Assembly: GCF_022637455.1 (NCBI RefSeq)
Contig: NZ_CP093341.1
Coordinates: forward strand, 3,720,001-3,784,000
Direction: 5' to 3'
From: Lysobacter sp. S4-A87
GTDB taxonomy: Bacteria > Pseudomonadota > Gammaproteobacteria > Xanthomonadales > Xanthomonadaceae
DNA: 64,000 bases
The first letter of the stretch is position 1. Each line of letters starts with the position of its first letter. Position numbers and translations under genes: made by a program. Positions 38,531 to 47,104 of this stretch are shown piece by piece. The notes beneath the pieces were generated by a model that had not been told where the DNA came from, did not search any database, and saw only the letters and a program-made list of their open reading frames with translations.

Positions 38531-38974
38531 ATGAGCGAAAACCCGAACGATCCGAGCCCGTACTCCGCGCCTCCGCCGCCGCCGGAAAGCCATGCCGGCG
38601 ACATTTCGGCAGAGCAACGGCAGTGGGCGATGTTCGCGCACCTGTCGGCGATCGCCGGTGCGGTGCTGACGTCCGGCATCGGCGGCTGGGGCACCTTCCT
38701 CGGCCCGCTGATCATTTGGCTGCTGAAGAAGGACACCATGCCCTTCGTCGAGGACCAGGCCAAGGAAGCACTGAACTACAACATCACCATCGCGATCGTG
38801 TTCTTCGCGCTGTGGGTGCTGGTGTTCATCACCCTGGGCATCGGCTTCCTGATCGCGATCCCGGCATGGGTGGTGATCGGCGTGGCCTGGCTGGTGTTCA
38901 CGATCATCGCCGCGGTGAAGTCGAACGAGGGCGTCAGCTACCGCTACCCGTTCACGCTGCGCCTGGTGAAGTAG
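38531..38974 (+). CDS. DUF4870 family membrane protein
   Basis: 147 residues. A soluble Pro-rich N-terminus (SPYSAPPPPPES) precedes AEQRQWAMFAHLSAIAGAVL, typical of DUF4870 (Tic20-like). Three membrane spans follow, with LIIWLLKKDTMPFVEDQAKEALNY between the first two. These small inner-membrane proteins have no established function. It follows pmbA by about 105 bp with a repeat between. A perfect inverted repeat follows its stop. Confidence 0.85.
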   Translation: MSENPNDPSPYSAPPPPPESHAGDISAEQRQWAMFAHLSAIAGAVLTSGIGGWGTFLGPLIIWLLKKDTMPFVEDQAKEALNYNITIAIVFFALWVLVFITLGIGFLIAIPAWVVIGVAWLVFTIIAAVKSNEGVSYRYPFTLRLVK

Positions 38975-38990
38975 CCGCTCGACATCGGTA

Positions 38991-39065
38991 CCCGGGTGCG
39001 GCCTTTGGCCTTACCCGGGCTACTTCCGCCCGGTAGCCCGGGTAAGGCCAAAGGCCGCACCCGGG
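38991..39065. repeat. perfect 33-bp inverted pair of CCCGGGT-family repeats
   Basis: 38991-39023 and 39033-39065 are exact reverse complements separated by nine bases, with the GGCCAAAGGCC core. The pair lies between the convergent DUF4870 and ispA genes, where the long hairpin could stop transcription from both sides. Confidence 0.88.
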
Positions 39066-39080
39066 ACACCCAAGGACAGC

Positions 39081-39965
39081 TCAGCGATCGCGCTCGATCG
39101 CCAGCCTGCCCAACGCGGCCAGCGCATCCGCGCGTGCGCCGAACGGCGCCAGCGCGGCCGTCATCGCCGCGCTCAATTCCTGCAGCCGCGCACGCGAAGC
39201 GCCCAGGCCGATCAACGCCGGGAAGGTCGCCTTGTCCTGGGCGACGTCCTTGCCTGCAGTCTTGCCTAGGGTGGCGCTGTTGCCCTCGATGTCGAGGATG
39301 TCGTCGCGCACCTGGAACGCCAGGCCGAGCGCATCGGCGTAGCGATCCAGTGCGTCCAGTTCGAGATCGGACGCGCCACCGCACAGTGCGCCCATGCGCA
39401 CCGCCGCACGGATCAGCGCGCCGGTCTTGAGGGCGTGCAGGCGCTCCAGATCGGCGACCGATAGCGCAGCGCCATTGCCGGTCGCGGCCAGGTCGAGTGC
39501 CTGGCCACCGCACATGCCGCCGACACCAGAAGCGGTGGCGAGCGTGCGCAGCAAAGAGACCCGGATGGCGTCGGCCACCGGCGCCGCCGCCAGCACTTCG
39601 AACGCCAGCGATTGCAGGGCGTCGCCGGCGAGGATCGCAGTGGCTTCGTCGAAGGCGACGTGCACGGTCGGCTGGCCGCGGCGCAGGGCGTCGTCGTCCA
39701 TGGCCGGCAGATCGTCATGCACGAGCGAGTAGGCGTGGATCAGTTCGACCGCCACTGCCGGTGCATCGAGCGCATCGACCTTGGCGCCAAGTGCGACACC
39801 GCTGGCGTAGACCAGCAGCGGGCGCATGCGCTTGCCGCCGAGCAGCACGGCGTGGCGCATGGCGGCAGTCAGGCGCTGCGGCGGCAGCGAAGGGTCGGGC
39901 AGGGCTCGCGCGAGCGCGGCGTCGGCGCGCTCGCGCCAGCCGGCCAGGTCAGACTTCACGTGCAT
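39081..39965 (-). CDS. ispA: farnesyl/geranyl diphosphate synthase
   Basis: 294 residues. The first Asp-rich motif DDLPAMDDD (84-92) and the second QVRDDILDIEG are both intact, with GGKRMRPLLVYASG for isopentenyl diphosphate binding. The enzyme makes C15 prenyl diphosphate for ubiquinone and undecaprenol synthesis. It begins 15 bp after xseB, the standard pairing. The dxs gene that often follows is not present; convergent DUF4870 comes next instead. Product chain length is inferred from family, not shown. Confidence 0.93.
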   Translation of the reverse strand: MHVKSDLAGWRERADAALARALPDPSLPPQRLTAAMRHAVLLGGKRMRPLLVYASGVALGAKVDALDAPAVAVELIHAYSLVHDDLPAMDDDALRRGQPTVHVAFDEATAILAGDALQSLAFEVLAAAPVADAIRVSLLRTLATASGVGGMCGGQALDLAATGNGAALSVADLERLHALKTGALIRAAVRMGALCGGASDLELDALDRYADALGLAFQVRDDILDIEGNSATLGKTAGKDVAQDKATFPALIGLGASRARLQELSAAMTAALAPFGARADALAALGRLAIERDR

Positions 39966-39980
39966 CAGGCATCGTGGGTG

Positions 39981-40280
39981 TCAGACATCGCGGAAGTCAG
40001 ACGGCGTGGGCGACTGCGGCGTCAGTCCGGCGAATGGCTCGGCGGCGGCCGGATTCTGCGGATCGCTGAGCAGGCGCACGCGAAGCTCGGCCTGCTCGAG
40101 TGCCGTCTGGCAACGACGGTAGAGACCCACGCCGCGTTCGTACGCGGCCAGCGAGTCCTCGAGGCTCATCTCGCCGTGTTCCATCTTCTCGACCAGTTGT
40201 TCGAGTGCATCGAGCGATTGTTCGAAATCGCTGACGGGCGAGGCGGAAGCGGCAGCTTCATTGGCGGTTTTGCGCGACAT
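39981..40280 (-). CDS. xseB: exodeoxyribonuclease VII small subunit
   Basis: 99 residues from the ATG at 40280. The conserved [50 protein letters not shown] is unmistakable. XseB joins the large subunit XseA to degrade single-stranded DNA from both ends. XseA is not in the window. The Ala/Ser-rich first 15 residues and the Pro-rich C-terminal 20 are not conserved. It probably forms an operon with ispA. Confidence 0.92.
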   Translation of the reverse strand: MSRKTANEAAASASPVSDFEQSLDALEQLVEKMEHGEMSLEDSLAAYERGVGLYRRCQTALEQAELRVRLLSDPQNPAAAEPFAGLTPQSPTPSDFRDV

Positions 40281-40368
40281 GGGCGAAGTTTGCGACCGTG
40301 CCCGGCGGGGGTCAATTGCCGCAGCCGGCCAATGTGCCATCCGGCGCGGTTCCGCCGGGCCGGCGGCC

Positions 40369-41664
40369 TCAGGTATCGCCCCAGACCAGCCGCGCCCCGC
40401 GCTGGCGGAGCCAGGCATCGAACGGCGCCGAATAGGCCAGGTCGGCGATGGCGAGCAGCTGGCCGGCGGCATCGCTCAGCAGGGGCAGGCGCTCGCGTTG
40501 CCATGGCGGGATGCCGAGATCCTGCAGCACGTGCTTGAGCGCGTGCGAATGGGGGCGGCCGGGCTGGATGAAGCGTTCGCCGCCGTGGCGCGCATGCACG
40601 ATCACCTCGCCGTCGAGTGACGGTGCACCTTCCAGGCTCAGCAGCCCACCTTGGGGCAGCGCCAGTGGCGCTTGCCCGCTCCACGCGCCACGCCAGTCCA
40701 GGGGCATGTGCGGGCGGATGGCATCGGCATGCAGCAGGTCTCGCCAGCTGCGCACCGCCGCGCCCTGCCAGGCGAACAGCGCCTGCGCGTCGTCGTCGGC
40801 GGCGAGCACGTCGGTTTCGATGCAGGCGATGCCATTCGCCGGCAGCGCAGGCAGGCCGAGGCCCGTGATCCAGCGTCGCAACGCGCGCGCGCGCCGGGTC
40901 GCCGGCATCGCCAGCAAACGCTGGCGCGAGAGGCAGTGCGGATCGGCGGTGGCGACGCTGGCCAGCGCCTGGGCGTCGCCTGCTTCGAGCAGGTCGCGGG
41001 CCTGTGCCGACAGGGCTGCAGACTGAGCCAGTGCAGCGTCGGCGTGCGGCCAGCGCTCGCGCAACAGCGGCATCACGCGCTGGCGCAGGAAGTTGCGATC
41101 GAAGCGGGTGTCGCTGTTGCTGGGGTCGTCGATCCAGGCCAGGCCCTGCGCCTGCGCGTAGGTCAGCAGATCGGCGCGGCCATGGTCGAGCAGGGGGCGC
41201 CACAGCCGGCCGGCGCCGAAATCGCGCCAGCGCCGCATCGCCGCCAGGCCGTCGCTGCCGGAGCCGCGCAGCGCGCGCAGCAGGAGGGTCTCGGCCTGAT
41301 CGTCGCGGTGGTGCGCCAGCGCCAGCACTTCACCCGGCGCCAGCGCCTCGGCAAAGGCGCCGTGCCGAGCCACGCGGGCCGCCGCCTCGGGGCCGTCGCC
41401 GTCACGGATCACGCTGACCCGCACCACCGTCAGCGGCACGCCCAGCGTTGCGCAGGTCCGCGCGCAGTGTTCCGCCCATGCGTCGGCCTGTGGATGCAGG
41501 CCGTGATGCACGTGCAGCGCCCGCAGCCCCCGACCCCCGGCCGTGCTCGCCAGCAGGTGCAGCAGCACGCCCGAATCCAGGCCACCGCTATAGCCCACGC
41601 ACAGCGGCGCATCGGGCCGGTCATGGAGGGCTGCAGGCAACAGGGGCGTGGGTGCGGGAGGCAT
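40369..41664 (-). CDS. tilS: tRNA(Ile)-lysidine synthase
   Basis: 431 residues from the ATG at 41664; an ATG at 41685 is the other option, and neither has a clear ribosome site. The PP-loop SGGLDSG (26-32) binds ATP, and [23 protein letters not shown], with WIDDPSN downstream, marks TilS. The C-terminal substrate-binding domain ([36 protein letters not shown]) is complete. TilS makes lysidine at the wobble base of tRNA-Ile(CAU), which is essential for reading AUA. It is divergent from the OYE gene. Confidence 0.94.
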   Translation of the reverse strand: MPPAPTPLLPAALHDRPDAPLCVGYSGGLDSGVLLHLLASTAGGRGLRALHVHHGLHPQADAWAEHCARTCATLGVPLTVVRVSVIRDGDGPEAAARVARHGAFAEALAPGEVLALAHHRDDQAETLLLRALRGSGSDGLAAMRRWRDFGAGRLWRPLLDHGRADLLTYAQAQGLAWIDDPSNSDTRFDRNFLRQRVMPLLRERWPHADAALAQSAALSAQARDLLEAGDAQALASVATADPHCLSRQRLLAMPATRRARALRRWITGLGLPALPANGIACIETDVLAADDDAQALFAWQGAAVRSWRDLLHADAIRPHMPLDWRGAWSGQAPLALPQGGLLSLEGAPSLDGEVIVHARHGGERFIQPGRPHSHALKHVLQDLGIPPWQRERLPLLSDAAGQLLAIADLAYSAPFDAWLRQRGARLVWGDT

Positions 41665-41801
41665 CTGCCGATGGTGCCACGGCATTGGAATGCAGCAACC
41701 CATCGTTGGTGCTGTGTTGCCGGCGCGGTGGACGCACCATCTACCTGCAACTACACGCACCTTTGCGCAGCTTCCCGCGCACTTTCCATGGAGAGACGGT
41801 T

Positions 41802-42863
41802 TTGGCCCGGCTATTCGACCCCTTCCAGCAACGTTCGCTGACCCTGCGCAACCGACTGGTGGTGGCACCGATGTGCCAGTACTCGGCGGTCGATGGCGTC
41901 CCCAATGACTGGCACCTGGTGCACCTGGGCAGCCGCGCCGTCGGCGGCGCCGGGGCGATCATCGCCGAGGCCACGGCCGTATCGGCCGAAGGCCGCATCT
42001 CGCCAGCCGACACCGGCCTGTGGAACGACCGCCAGGCCGAAGCCTGGGCGCGCATCGCCCGCTTCATGGCCTGCCAGGGCGCCGTGCCGGGCATCCAGCT
42101 CGGCCACGCCGGGCGCAAGGCCAGCGTCGCGCCACCATGGCTGGGCGGCATCGCGGTGACCCATGCCGATGGCGGCTGGACGCCGGTGGCGCCGTCGGCG
42201 CTGGCCTTCAGTGAAACCTCGCCGGTGCCGGTCGCGCTCGATGAGGCGCAGTTGAAGAACCTCGTCGACGACTTCGCCGCGGCCGCGTGGCGCGCGCATG
42301 CCGCCGGCTTTCGCCTGATCGAGCTGCACGCCGCGCATGGCTACCTGCTGCATCAGTTCCTCTCGCCGCTGTCGAACCAGCGCGACGACGCCTACGGCGG
42401 CAGCTTCGAGAACCGCACGCGGCTGTTGCTGGAAGTGCTCGACGCGGTGCGCAAGGTCTGGCCCGAACGCCTGCCGCTATGGCTGCGCATTTCCGCGACC
42501 GACTGGGCCGAGGGCGGCTGGGACGTCGAGCAGAGCGTGGAACTGGCGCGGATCGTGTCCGCGCGTGGTGTCGACCTGATCGACGTGTCGAGCGGTGGCC
42601 TCGTCCACGGTGCGAAGATTCCGCTGGAACCTGGCTACCAGGTGCCGTTCTCGGCGCGCATCCGTCGTGAGGCGGCGGTCGCGACCGGCGCCGTCGGCCT
42701 GATCACCGAGCCCGGCCACGCCGAGTCGGTAATCGAACGCGGCGATGCCGACGTGGTGCTGCTGGCGCGTGAACTGCTGCGCGATCCGTACTTCCCGCGT
42801 CGCGCCGCGCGCGAACTCGACGCCGAACTGCACGCGCCGGAGCAATACCTGCGCGCGTGGTGA
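41802..42863 (+). CDS. NADH:flavin oxidoreductase, Old Yellow Enzyme family (YqjM/XenA type)
   Basis: 353 residues from a TTG at 41802 with GGAGAG six bases upstream; no ATG precedes the conserved start. LFDPFQQRSLTLRNRLVVAPMCQYS contains the Cys typical of the YqjM class. QLGHAGRKAS and the substrate pair in HAAHGYLLHQFLSPLSNQR are present, followed by FMN phosphate-binding residues near the C-terminus. These enzymes reduce activated alkenes (enones, nitro-compounds) with NAD(P)H in stress defence or detoxification. It stands alone between tilS and a small membrane protein, an insertion into the accA-tilS neighbourhood. Confidence 0.9.
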   Translation: MARLFDPFQQRSLTLRNRLVVAPMCQYSAVDGVPNDWHLVHLGSRAVGGAGAIIAEATAVSAEGRISPADTGLWNDRQAEAWARIARFMACQGAVPGIQLGHAGRKASVAPPWLGGIAVTHADGGWTPVAPSALAFSETSPVPVALDEAQLKNLVDDFAAAAWRAHAAGFRLIELHAAHGYLLHQFLSPLSNQRDDAYGGSFENRTRLLLEVLDAVRKVWPERLPLWLRISATDWAEGGWDVEQSVELARIVSARGVDLIDVSSGGLVHGAKIPLEPGYQVPFSARIRREAAVATGAVGLITEPGHAESVIERGDADVVLLARELLRDPYFPRRAARELDAELHAPEQYLRAW

Positions 42864-42884
42864 GGCGACCGGCAGGCCGCGCCG

Positions 42885-43178
42885 TCAGCGCGTCTCGATC
42901 TCGATGCCGCCGACAAAGCGCGCGGCGACGTTGTAGACCCATGCATAGAGCGCGCCGGCGATGAAGCCCAGCACGCCGTAGAAGATCGGCAGGATGACGA
43001 TGGCGAGCGCGCCCATGCCGGCGATCCAGGCCATGCCCGGGTCGGCCTGCGCCACCTCGGACATGCCGCCGACGGAGAACGACAGGAACATCAGCACGCC
43101 AGCGATCAGGCCGAACACGGCCGAGATGATGGCGAAGATCTTGGCGACCGACAGCACGCCGACGCGGGTGATGACCAT
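42885..43178 (-). CDS. small DUF3566-like membrane protein
   Basis: 97 residues from the ATG at 43178, with GGGAG upstream. Two membrane segments (ISAVFGLIAGVLMFLSFSV and GALAIVILPIFYGVLGFIAGALYAWVYN) are joined by a short loop. The ending NVAARFVGGIEIE resembles small DUF3566-like proteins. The function is unknown. It lies 200 bp downstream of accA on the same strand, separated by a strong dyad, so it is probably its own unit. Confidence 0.6.
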   Translation of the reverse strand: MVITRVGVLSVAKIFAIISAVFGLIAGVLMFLSFSVGGMSEVAQADPGMAWIAGMGALAIVILPIFYGVLGFIAGALYAWVYNVAARFVGGIEIETR

Positions 43179-43271
43179 GGCAACGCTCCCGCCCGGCGTC
43201 ATGCCGGGCCCGGGCGCGAGTAATACCGGCTGCTGGGCCGCGTCGATGTGAAGGTGCCGCCGCCCATGCAA

Positions 43272-43319
43272 TGAGGGACCTGCTTCATGCTCCGGTTCGC
43301 GGGAGCAGCAGGTCCCTCA
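43272..43319. repeat. 48-bp imperfect palindrome between accA and the small membrane gene
   Basis: Outer arms TGAGGGACCTGCT and AGCAGGTCCCTCA (13 of 13 paired) and inner arms GCTCC/GGAGC, with a four-base bulge between them. It lies 58 bp after the accA stop on the minus strand. No T-run follows, so it may be a structured stop, an RNA-stabilising stem or a repeat. Confidence 0.6.
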
Positions 43320-43376
43320 GTGGGGCGCGGCAGCCAGGCCGCGCCAGCAGGCCCTCAGGCCGGCACAGAAGGCAGA

Positions 43377-44336
43377 TCAGGCCGCTTCGTACGCGCCGTA
43401 GCTGCGCAGGCGACGGTAGCGGCGGTCCAGCAGATCCTCGACGGGCAGCGCCTCGAGCATGTCGAGTTCGTTGAGCAGCACCGCCTTCAGGCGGGTGGCC
43501 ATCTGTCGCGGGTTGCGGTGGGCGCCGCCGATCGGCTCGCGCACCAGCTTGTCGACCAGGCCCAGGCCGAGCAGGCGCTTGGCGGTCAGGCCGAGCTGCT
43601 CGGCGGCGTCCTTGGCCTTGTCGGCCGACTTCCACAGGATCGAGGCGCAGCCTTCCGGTGAGATCACCGAGTAGGTGCTGTACTCGAGCATCAGCGTGCG
43701 GTCGCCGACACCGATCGCCAGCGCGCCGCCGGAGCCGCCTTCGCCGATCACGGTGCAGATCACCGGCACCTTCAGTTCGCTCATCTCCAGCAGATTGCGG
43801 GCGATGGCTTCGGACTGGCCGCGCTCTTCGGCGCCGACGCCGGGATAGGCGCCGGGCGTGTCGATGAAGGTCAGGATCGGCAGGCGGAAACGTTCGGCCA
43901 GCTTCATCAGGCGCAGCGCCTTGCGGTAGCCCTCCGGACGCGGCATGCCGAAGTTGCGCTTGATCTTGCTCTTGGTATCGCGGCCCTTCTGATGGCCGAT
44001 GATGACCACGCTGCGGCCGTTGATGCGGCCCAGGCCGCCAACGATGGCGGCATCGTCGGCGTAGGCGCGGTCACCGGCGAGTTCCTGGAACTCGTCGCAG
44101 ATGATGCGGATGTAATCGTTGGTGTACGGGCGCGCCGGATGGCGGGCCAGCTGCGACACCTGCCACGGGGTCAGGTCGCGGAAGATCTGGGCGGTGCGCA
44201 CGCGCAGCTTGTCCTGCAGCGCATGTACTTCGGCATCCACGTCCACGGCCGGGGCGTTGCTGGCGTGGCGCAGCTCCTGGATCTTCGCTTCCAGGTCGGC
44301 GATGGGCTGCTCGAAATCGAGGTAGTTCGGGTTCAT
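43377..44336 (-). CDS. accA: acetyl-CoA carboxylase carboxyltransferase subunit alpha
   Basis: 319 residues, the usual length. [21 protein letters not shown] at the start, [27 protein letters not shown] and [23 protein letters not shown] are diagnostic. With AccD it transfers CO2 from carboxybiotin to acetyl-CoA to form malonyl-CoA. It is the next gene after dnaE in many gammaproteobacteria, but here a secreted glycosidase gene lies between the two in the opposite direction. The 234-bp gap upstream contains divergent promoters only. Confidence 0.96.
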   Translation of the reverse strand: MNPNYLDFEQPIADLEAKIQELRHASNAPAVDVDAEVHALQDKLRVRTAQIFRDLTPWQVSQLARHPARPYTNDYIRIICDEFQELAGDRAYADDAAIVGGLGRINGRSVVIIGHQKGRDTKSKIKRNFGMPRPEGYRKALRLMKLAERFRLPILTFIDTPGAYPGVGAEERGQSEAIARNLLEMSELKVPVICTVIGEGGSGGALAIGVGDRTLMLEYSTYSVISPEGCASILWKSADKAKDAAEQLGLTAKRLLGLGLVDKLVREPIGGAHRNPRQMATRLKAVLLNELDMLEALPVEDLLDRRYRRLRSYGAYEAA

Positions 44337-44570
44337 GCGTGGGCCATTGGCCGGAAAGCCGACAGTCTAGCCGAGGCAGGGCGACCGTACCGAGACGTGT
44401 GGCGGGAGCCGCTCGGCCGCCCAACCGCGGCCAATCCCACCGATCGCCGTCGATCGGCGGCCAACGGCAATGAAGTCGTATTCATCGGCTGCTGGCGCCG
44501 GGCCGGCGCGGGCGCGTGTTTGAATCCCCTTGCCGCGCTGGAGCGGGAGGGGCGAGTCTTGGGAGCCGTG

Positions 44571-47030
44571 ATGAAGGGACGTGGGTGGGCCGCTCTGGCG
44601 GCGATGGCGTGCGCGCTGTCCGGCATCGCGCCGGTGGCCGCGCAGGGCTGGCGGCATGTCGGCGCGGTCGACCGGGTGGACGTGCAGGCCAAGGGAGCCG
44701 TGGTCGCCTCGGGGCCGGCGCGGGTGCGGGTGAGCGCGGTCTGCGAGGGCATCTTCCGGGTCACGCTGGCGCCTGACGGCCGCTTCGACGAAACCGCCTC
44801 GTGGGCGGTGCTGCCGGCCGCGACCCCTGCGCGCGTCGACGTCGCCGATTCGGCCGATGCGGTCCGGATCAGCGCCGCGGAGGTCGTTGCCGTGATCCGC
44901 AAGCAGCCGCTGCGGGTCGAGTTCACCGACCGTGCCGGCAATCTCCTGCTCGCAGATTCGGAGCAGATGCCGATGGCCTGGTCCGACAGCCCGCATGGTC
45001 CGCGCGTGCGCAGCTGGAAGGCGATGCCGTCCGACGCGCATTTCTACGGACTGGGCGACAAGGCCGGTCCGCTCGACCGCCGCGGACGCGCCTTCACAAT
45101 GTGGAACTCCGACGCCTACGGCTGGCAGGGCTACAGCGATCCGCTGTACAAGTCGATCCCGTTCTTCATCGGCCTGCGCGCCGGAACCGCCTACGGCCTG
45201 TTCTTCGACAACACCTCACGCAGCAGCTTCGACTTCGGCAAGGAGTCGGAGGAGTACTTCACGTTCGGCGCAGAAGGTGGCGCGCTCGACTATTACTTCA
45301 TCGCCGGCCCGCAACCGGCGCGCGTGCTCGAGCGCTACACCGCGCTGACCGGACGCACGCCGCTGCCGCCGATGTGGGCGCTCGGTTTCCAGCAGTCGCG
45401 CTACAGCTACAAGCCGGAAAGCAAGGTCCGTGAGATCGCCACGCAGTTGCGCGAGCACCGCATTCCCAGCGACGCGATCTACCTCGACATCGACTACCAG
45501 CAGGGCTACGCGCCGTTCACGGTCGACCGCAAGCAGTTTCCGCACTTCGAGCAGATGATCGCCGACCTGCGCGCGCAGGGATTGCGCACGGTGCTGATCA
45601 CCGACCTGCACATCAAGCACGCACCGGGCACCGGCTATGCGCCGTTTGACTCGGGACTGGCTGCCGATGCCTTCATCCGCAACCCCGACGGTTCGCTTTA
45701 CATCGGGGAGGTGTGGCCGGGCGACGCGGTCTTCCCGGACTTCACCCTGACGCGCGTGCGCGACTGGTGGGGCGGGCTGTACCGCGACTTCAGCGCGATG
45801 GGCGCGGCCGGCTACTGGAACGACATGAACGAGCCGTCGGTGTTCAACGTGCCCGGCAACACGATGTCGCCCGACGCGGTGCATCGCATGGACGACGGCA
45901 GCCAGCGCGACCACCGGGCCATCCACAACGTCTACGGCATGCTCAATGCCCGCGCGACCTACGAGGGCCTGCTGAAGCTGCAACCGGAGCAGCGGCCGTT
46001 CGTGCTGACGCGTGCCGCCTATGCCGGAACGCAACGCTATGCGGCGACCTGGACCGGCGACAACAGTGCGACCTGGCACCACCTGGCGCAGAGCACGCCG
46101 AACCTGCTGAGCCTGGGACTGTCGGGCATGGCGCTGGCCGGCGACGACGTCGGCGGCTTCATCGGCTCGCCACCGCCGGACCTGCTGACGCGCTGGTTCC
46201 AGCTGGGCGCGTTCAATCCGGTGTTCCGCAACCATGCCGCGACCGATACGCGCCCGCACGAAGCCTGGGTGGACGGTCCGCAGCATGAGGCGCTGCGTCG
46301 CGAGGCGATCGAGCTACGTTACCGGTTGATGCCGTATCTCTACACTGCGGCCGAGGAGAATTCGCGCAACGGCCTGCCGATCATGCGGCCGGTGTTCCTG
46401 CAGTACCCGCAGGCGGAAGCGTTCTACGGCAACGATCGCGATTTCCTGTTCGGTCCGGACCTGTTCGTCGCGCCGGTGAGCAACGAGCGGATGGATGCGC
46501 ACCAGATCGTGCTGCCGCCGGGCGAATGGTATGCGTTCGGCACCTCGCAACGCCATGTTGCCCAGAAGGATCCGATCAAGCTCGACCCGCGCCCGGCGGC
46601 GACGCCGCTGTTTGCGCGCGCCGGGGCGATCGTGCCGATGCAGGCGGTGGTGCAGCACACCGGCGAGAAGCCGGCAGGGCCGTTGCAGCTGCAGGTGTAC
46701 CTGCCCAGGGCCGGTGGCGAGTGCGGCGGGTCGCTGTACCAGGACGATGGCGAGAGCCTGGCCAACAAGGGCGGGGCGCTGCTGCGCGTGGCGTATGCGT
46801 GCGAAGTGTCCAGGCGCGGGGCAGCAGTGACTTCGCACGTCGTCCACGATGGGTTCGCGCCGTGGTGGGGCGATGTCGAAGTGACGGTATATGGGGTTGT
46901 GCGCAAGCCTTCGTCGATAAGCGTCGACGGCAAGGCGATTGCCGACTGGAACTTCGATTCGCAGCAGCAGGCGGTGGTGCTGGTGGTGCGCGATGCGCGG
47001 CGTGACTGGCGGGTGCAGGTGGCCTACTGA
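44571..47030 (+). CDS. secreted glycoside hydrolase family 31 alpha-glucosidase
   Basis: 819 residues from the ATG at 44571 with GGGAG upstream; a GTG lies just before it. The signal peptide ends in PVAAQ near residue 25. The GH31 barrel carries the nucleophile Asp418 in YWNDMNEPS and the acid/base Asp497 in TWTGDNSATW. IYLDIDYQQGYAPFTVD and LSGMALAGDDVGGF are also typical. The enzyme should release glucose or xylose from non-reducing alpha-linked ends in the periplasm or outside. The C-terminal beta domain has a low-complexity end. It splits the usual accA-dnaE neighbourhood. No transporter or regulator for sugars is adjacent. Confidence 0.9.
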   Translation: MKGRGWAALAAMACALSGIAPVAAQGWRHVGAVDRVDVQAKGAVVASGPARVRVSAVCEGIFRVTLAPDGRFDETASWAVLPAATPARVDVADSADAVRISAAEVVAVIRKQPLRVEFTDRAGNLLLADSEQMPMAWSDSPHGPRVRSWKAMPSDAHFYGLGDKAGPLDRRGRAFTMWNSDAYGWQGYSDPLYKSIPFFIGLRAGTAYGLFFDNTSRSSFDFGKESEEYFTFGAEGGALDYYFIAGPQPARVLERYTALTGRTPLPPMWALGFQQSRYSYKPESKVREIATQLREHRIPSDAIYLDIDYQQGYAPFTVDRKQFPHFEQMIADLRAQGLRTVLITDLHIKHAPGTGYAPFDSGLAADAFIRNPDGSLYIGEVWPGDAVFPDFTLTRVRDWWGGLYRDFSAMGAAGYWNDMNEPSVFNVPGNTMSPDAVHRMDDGSQRDHRAIHNVYGMLNARATYEGLLKLQPEQRPFVLTRAAYAGTQRYAATWTGDNSATWHHLAQSTPNLLSLGLSGMALAGDDVGGFIGSPPPDLLTRWFQLGAFNPVFRNHAATDTRPHEAWVDGPQHEALRREAIELRYRLMPYLYTAAEENSRNGLPIMRPVFLQYPQAEAFYGNDRDFLFGPDLFVAPVSNERMDAHQIVLPPGEWYAFGTSQRHVAQKDPIKLDPRPAATPLFARAGAIVPMQAVVQHTGEKPAGPLQLQVYLPRAGGECGGSLYQDDGESLANKGGALLRVAYACEVSRRGAAVTSHVVHDGFAPWWGDVEVTVYGVVRKPSSISVDGKAIADWNFDSQQQAVVLVVRDARRDWRVQVAY

Positions 47031-47036
47031 CGCCTG

Positions 47037-47075
47037 ACCCTTCTCCCGTTGCGGGGAAGGGTCCCAAGGGCGGAA
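47037..47075. repeat. CCCTTCTCCCG...GGGGAAGGG palindromic repeat
   Basis: An imperfect dyad with TCCCAAGGGCGG after it, seven bases beyond the GH31 stop and upstream of the convergent dnaE end. It belongs to the family at 21215, 36331 and 38433. Confidence 0.6.
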
Positions 47076-47104
47076 GCGGGCGTTCCGCTGCGCCCTGGTT
47101 CGCC

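Noticed and set aside
43992-44570. 193-codon N-terminal extension of the GH31 gene
   Set aside because: The extension is antisense to accA and would bury the clear signal peptide that begins at 44571.
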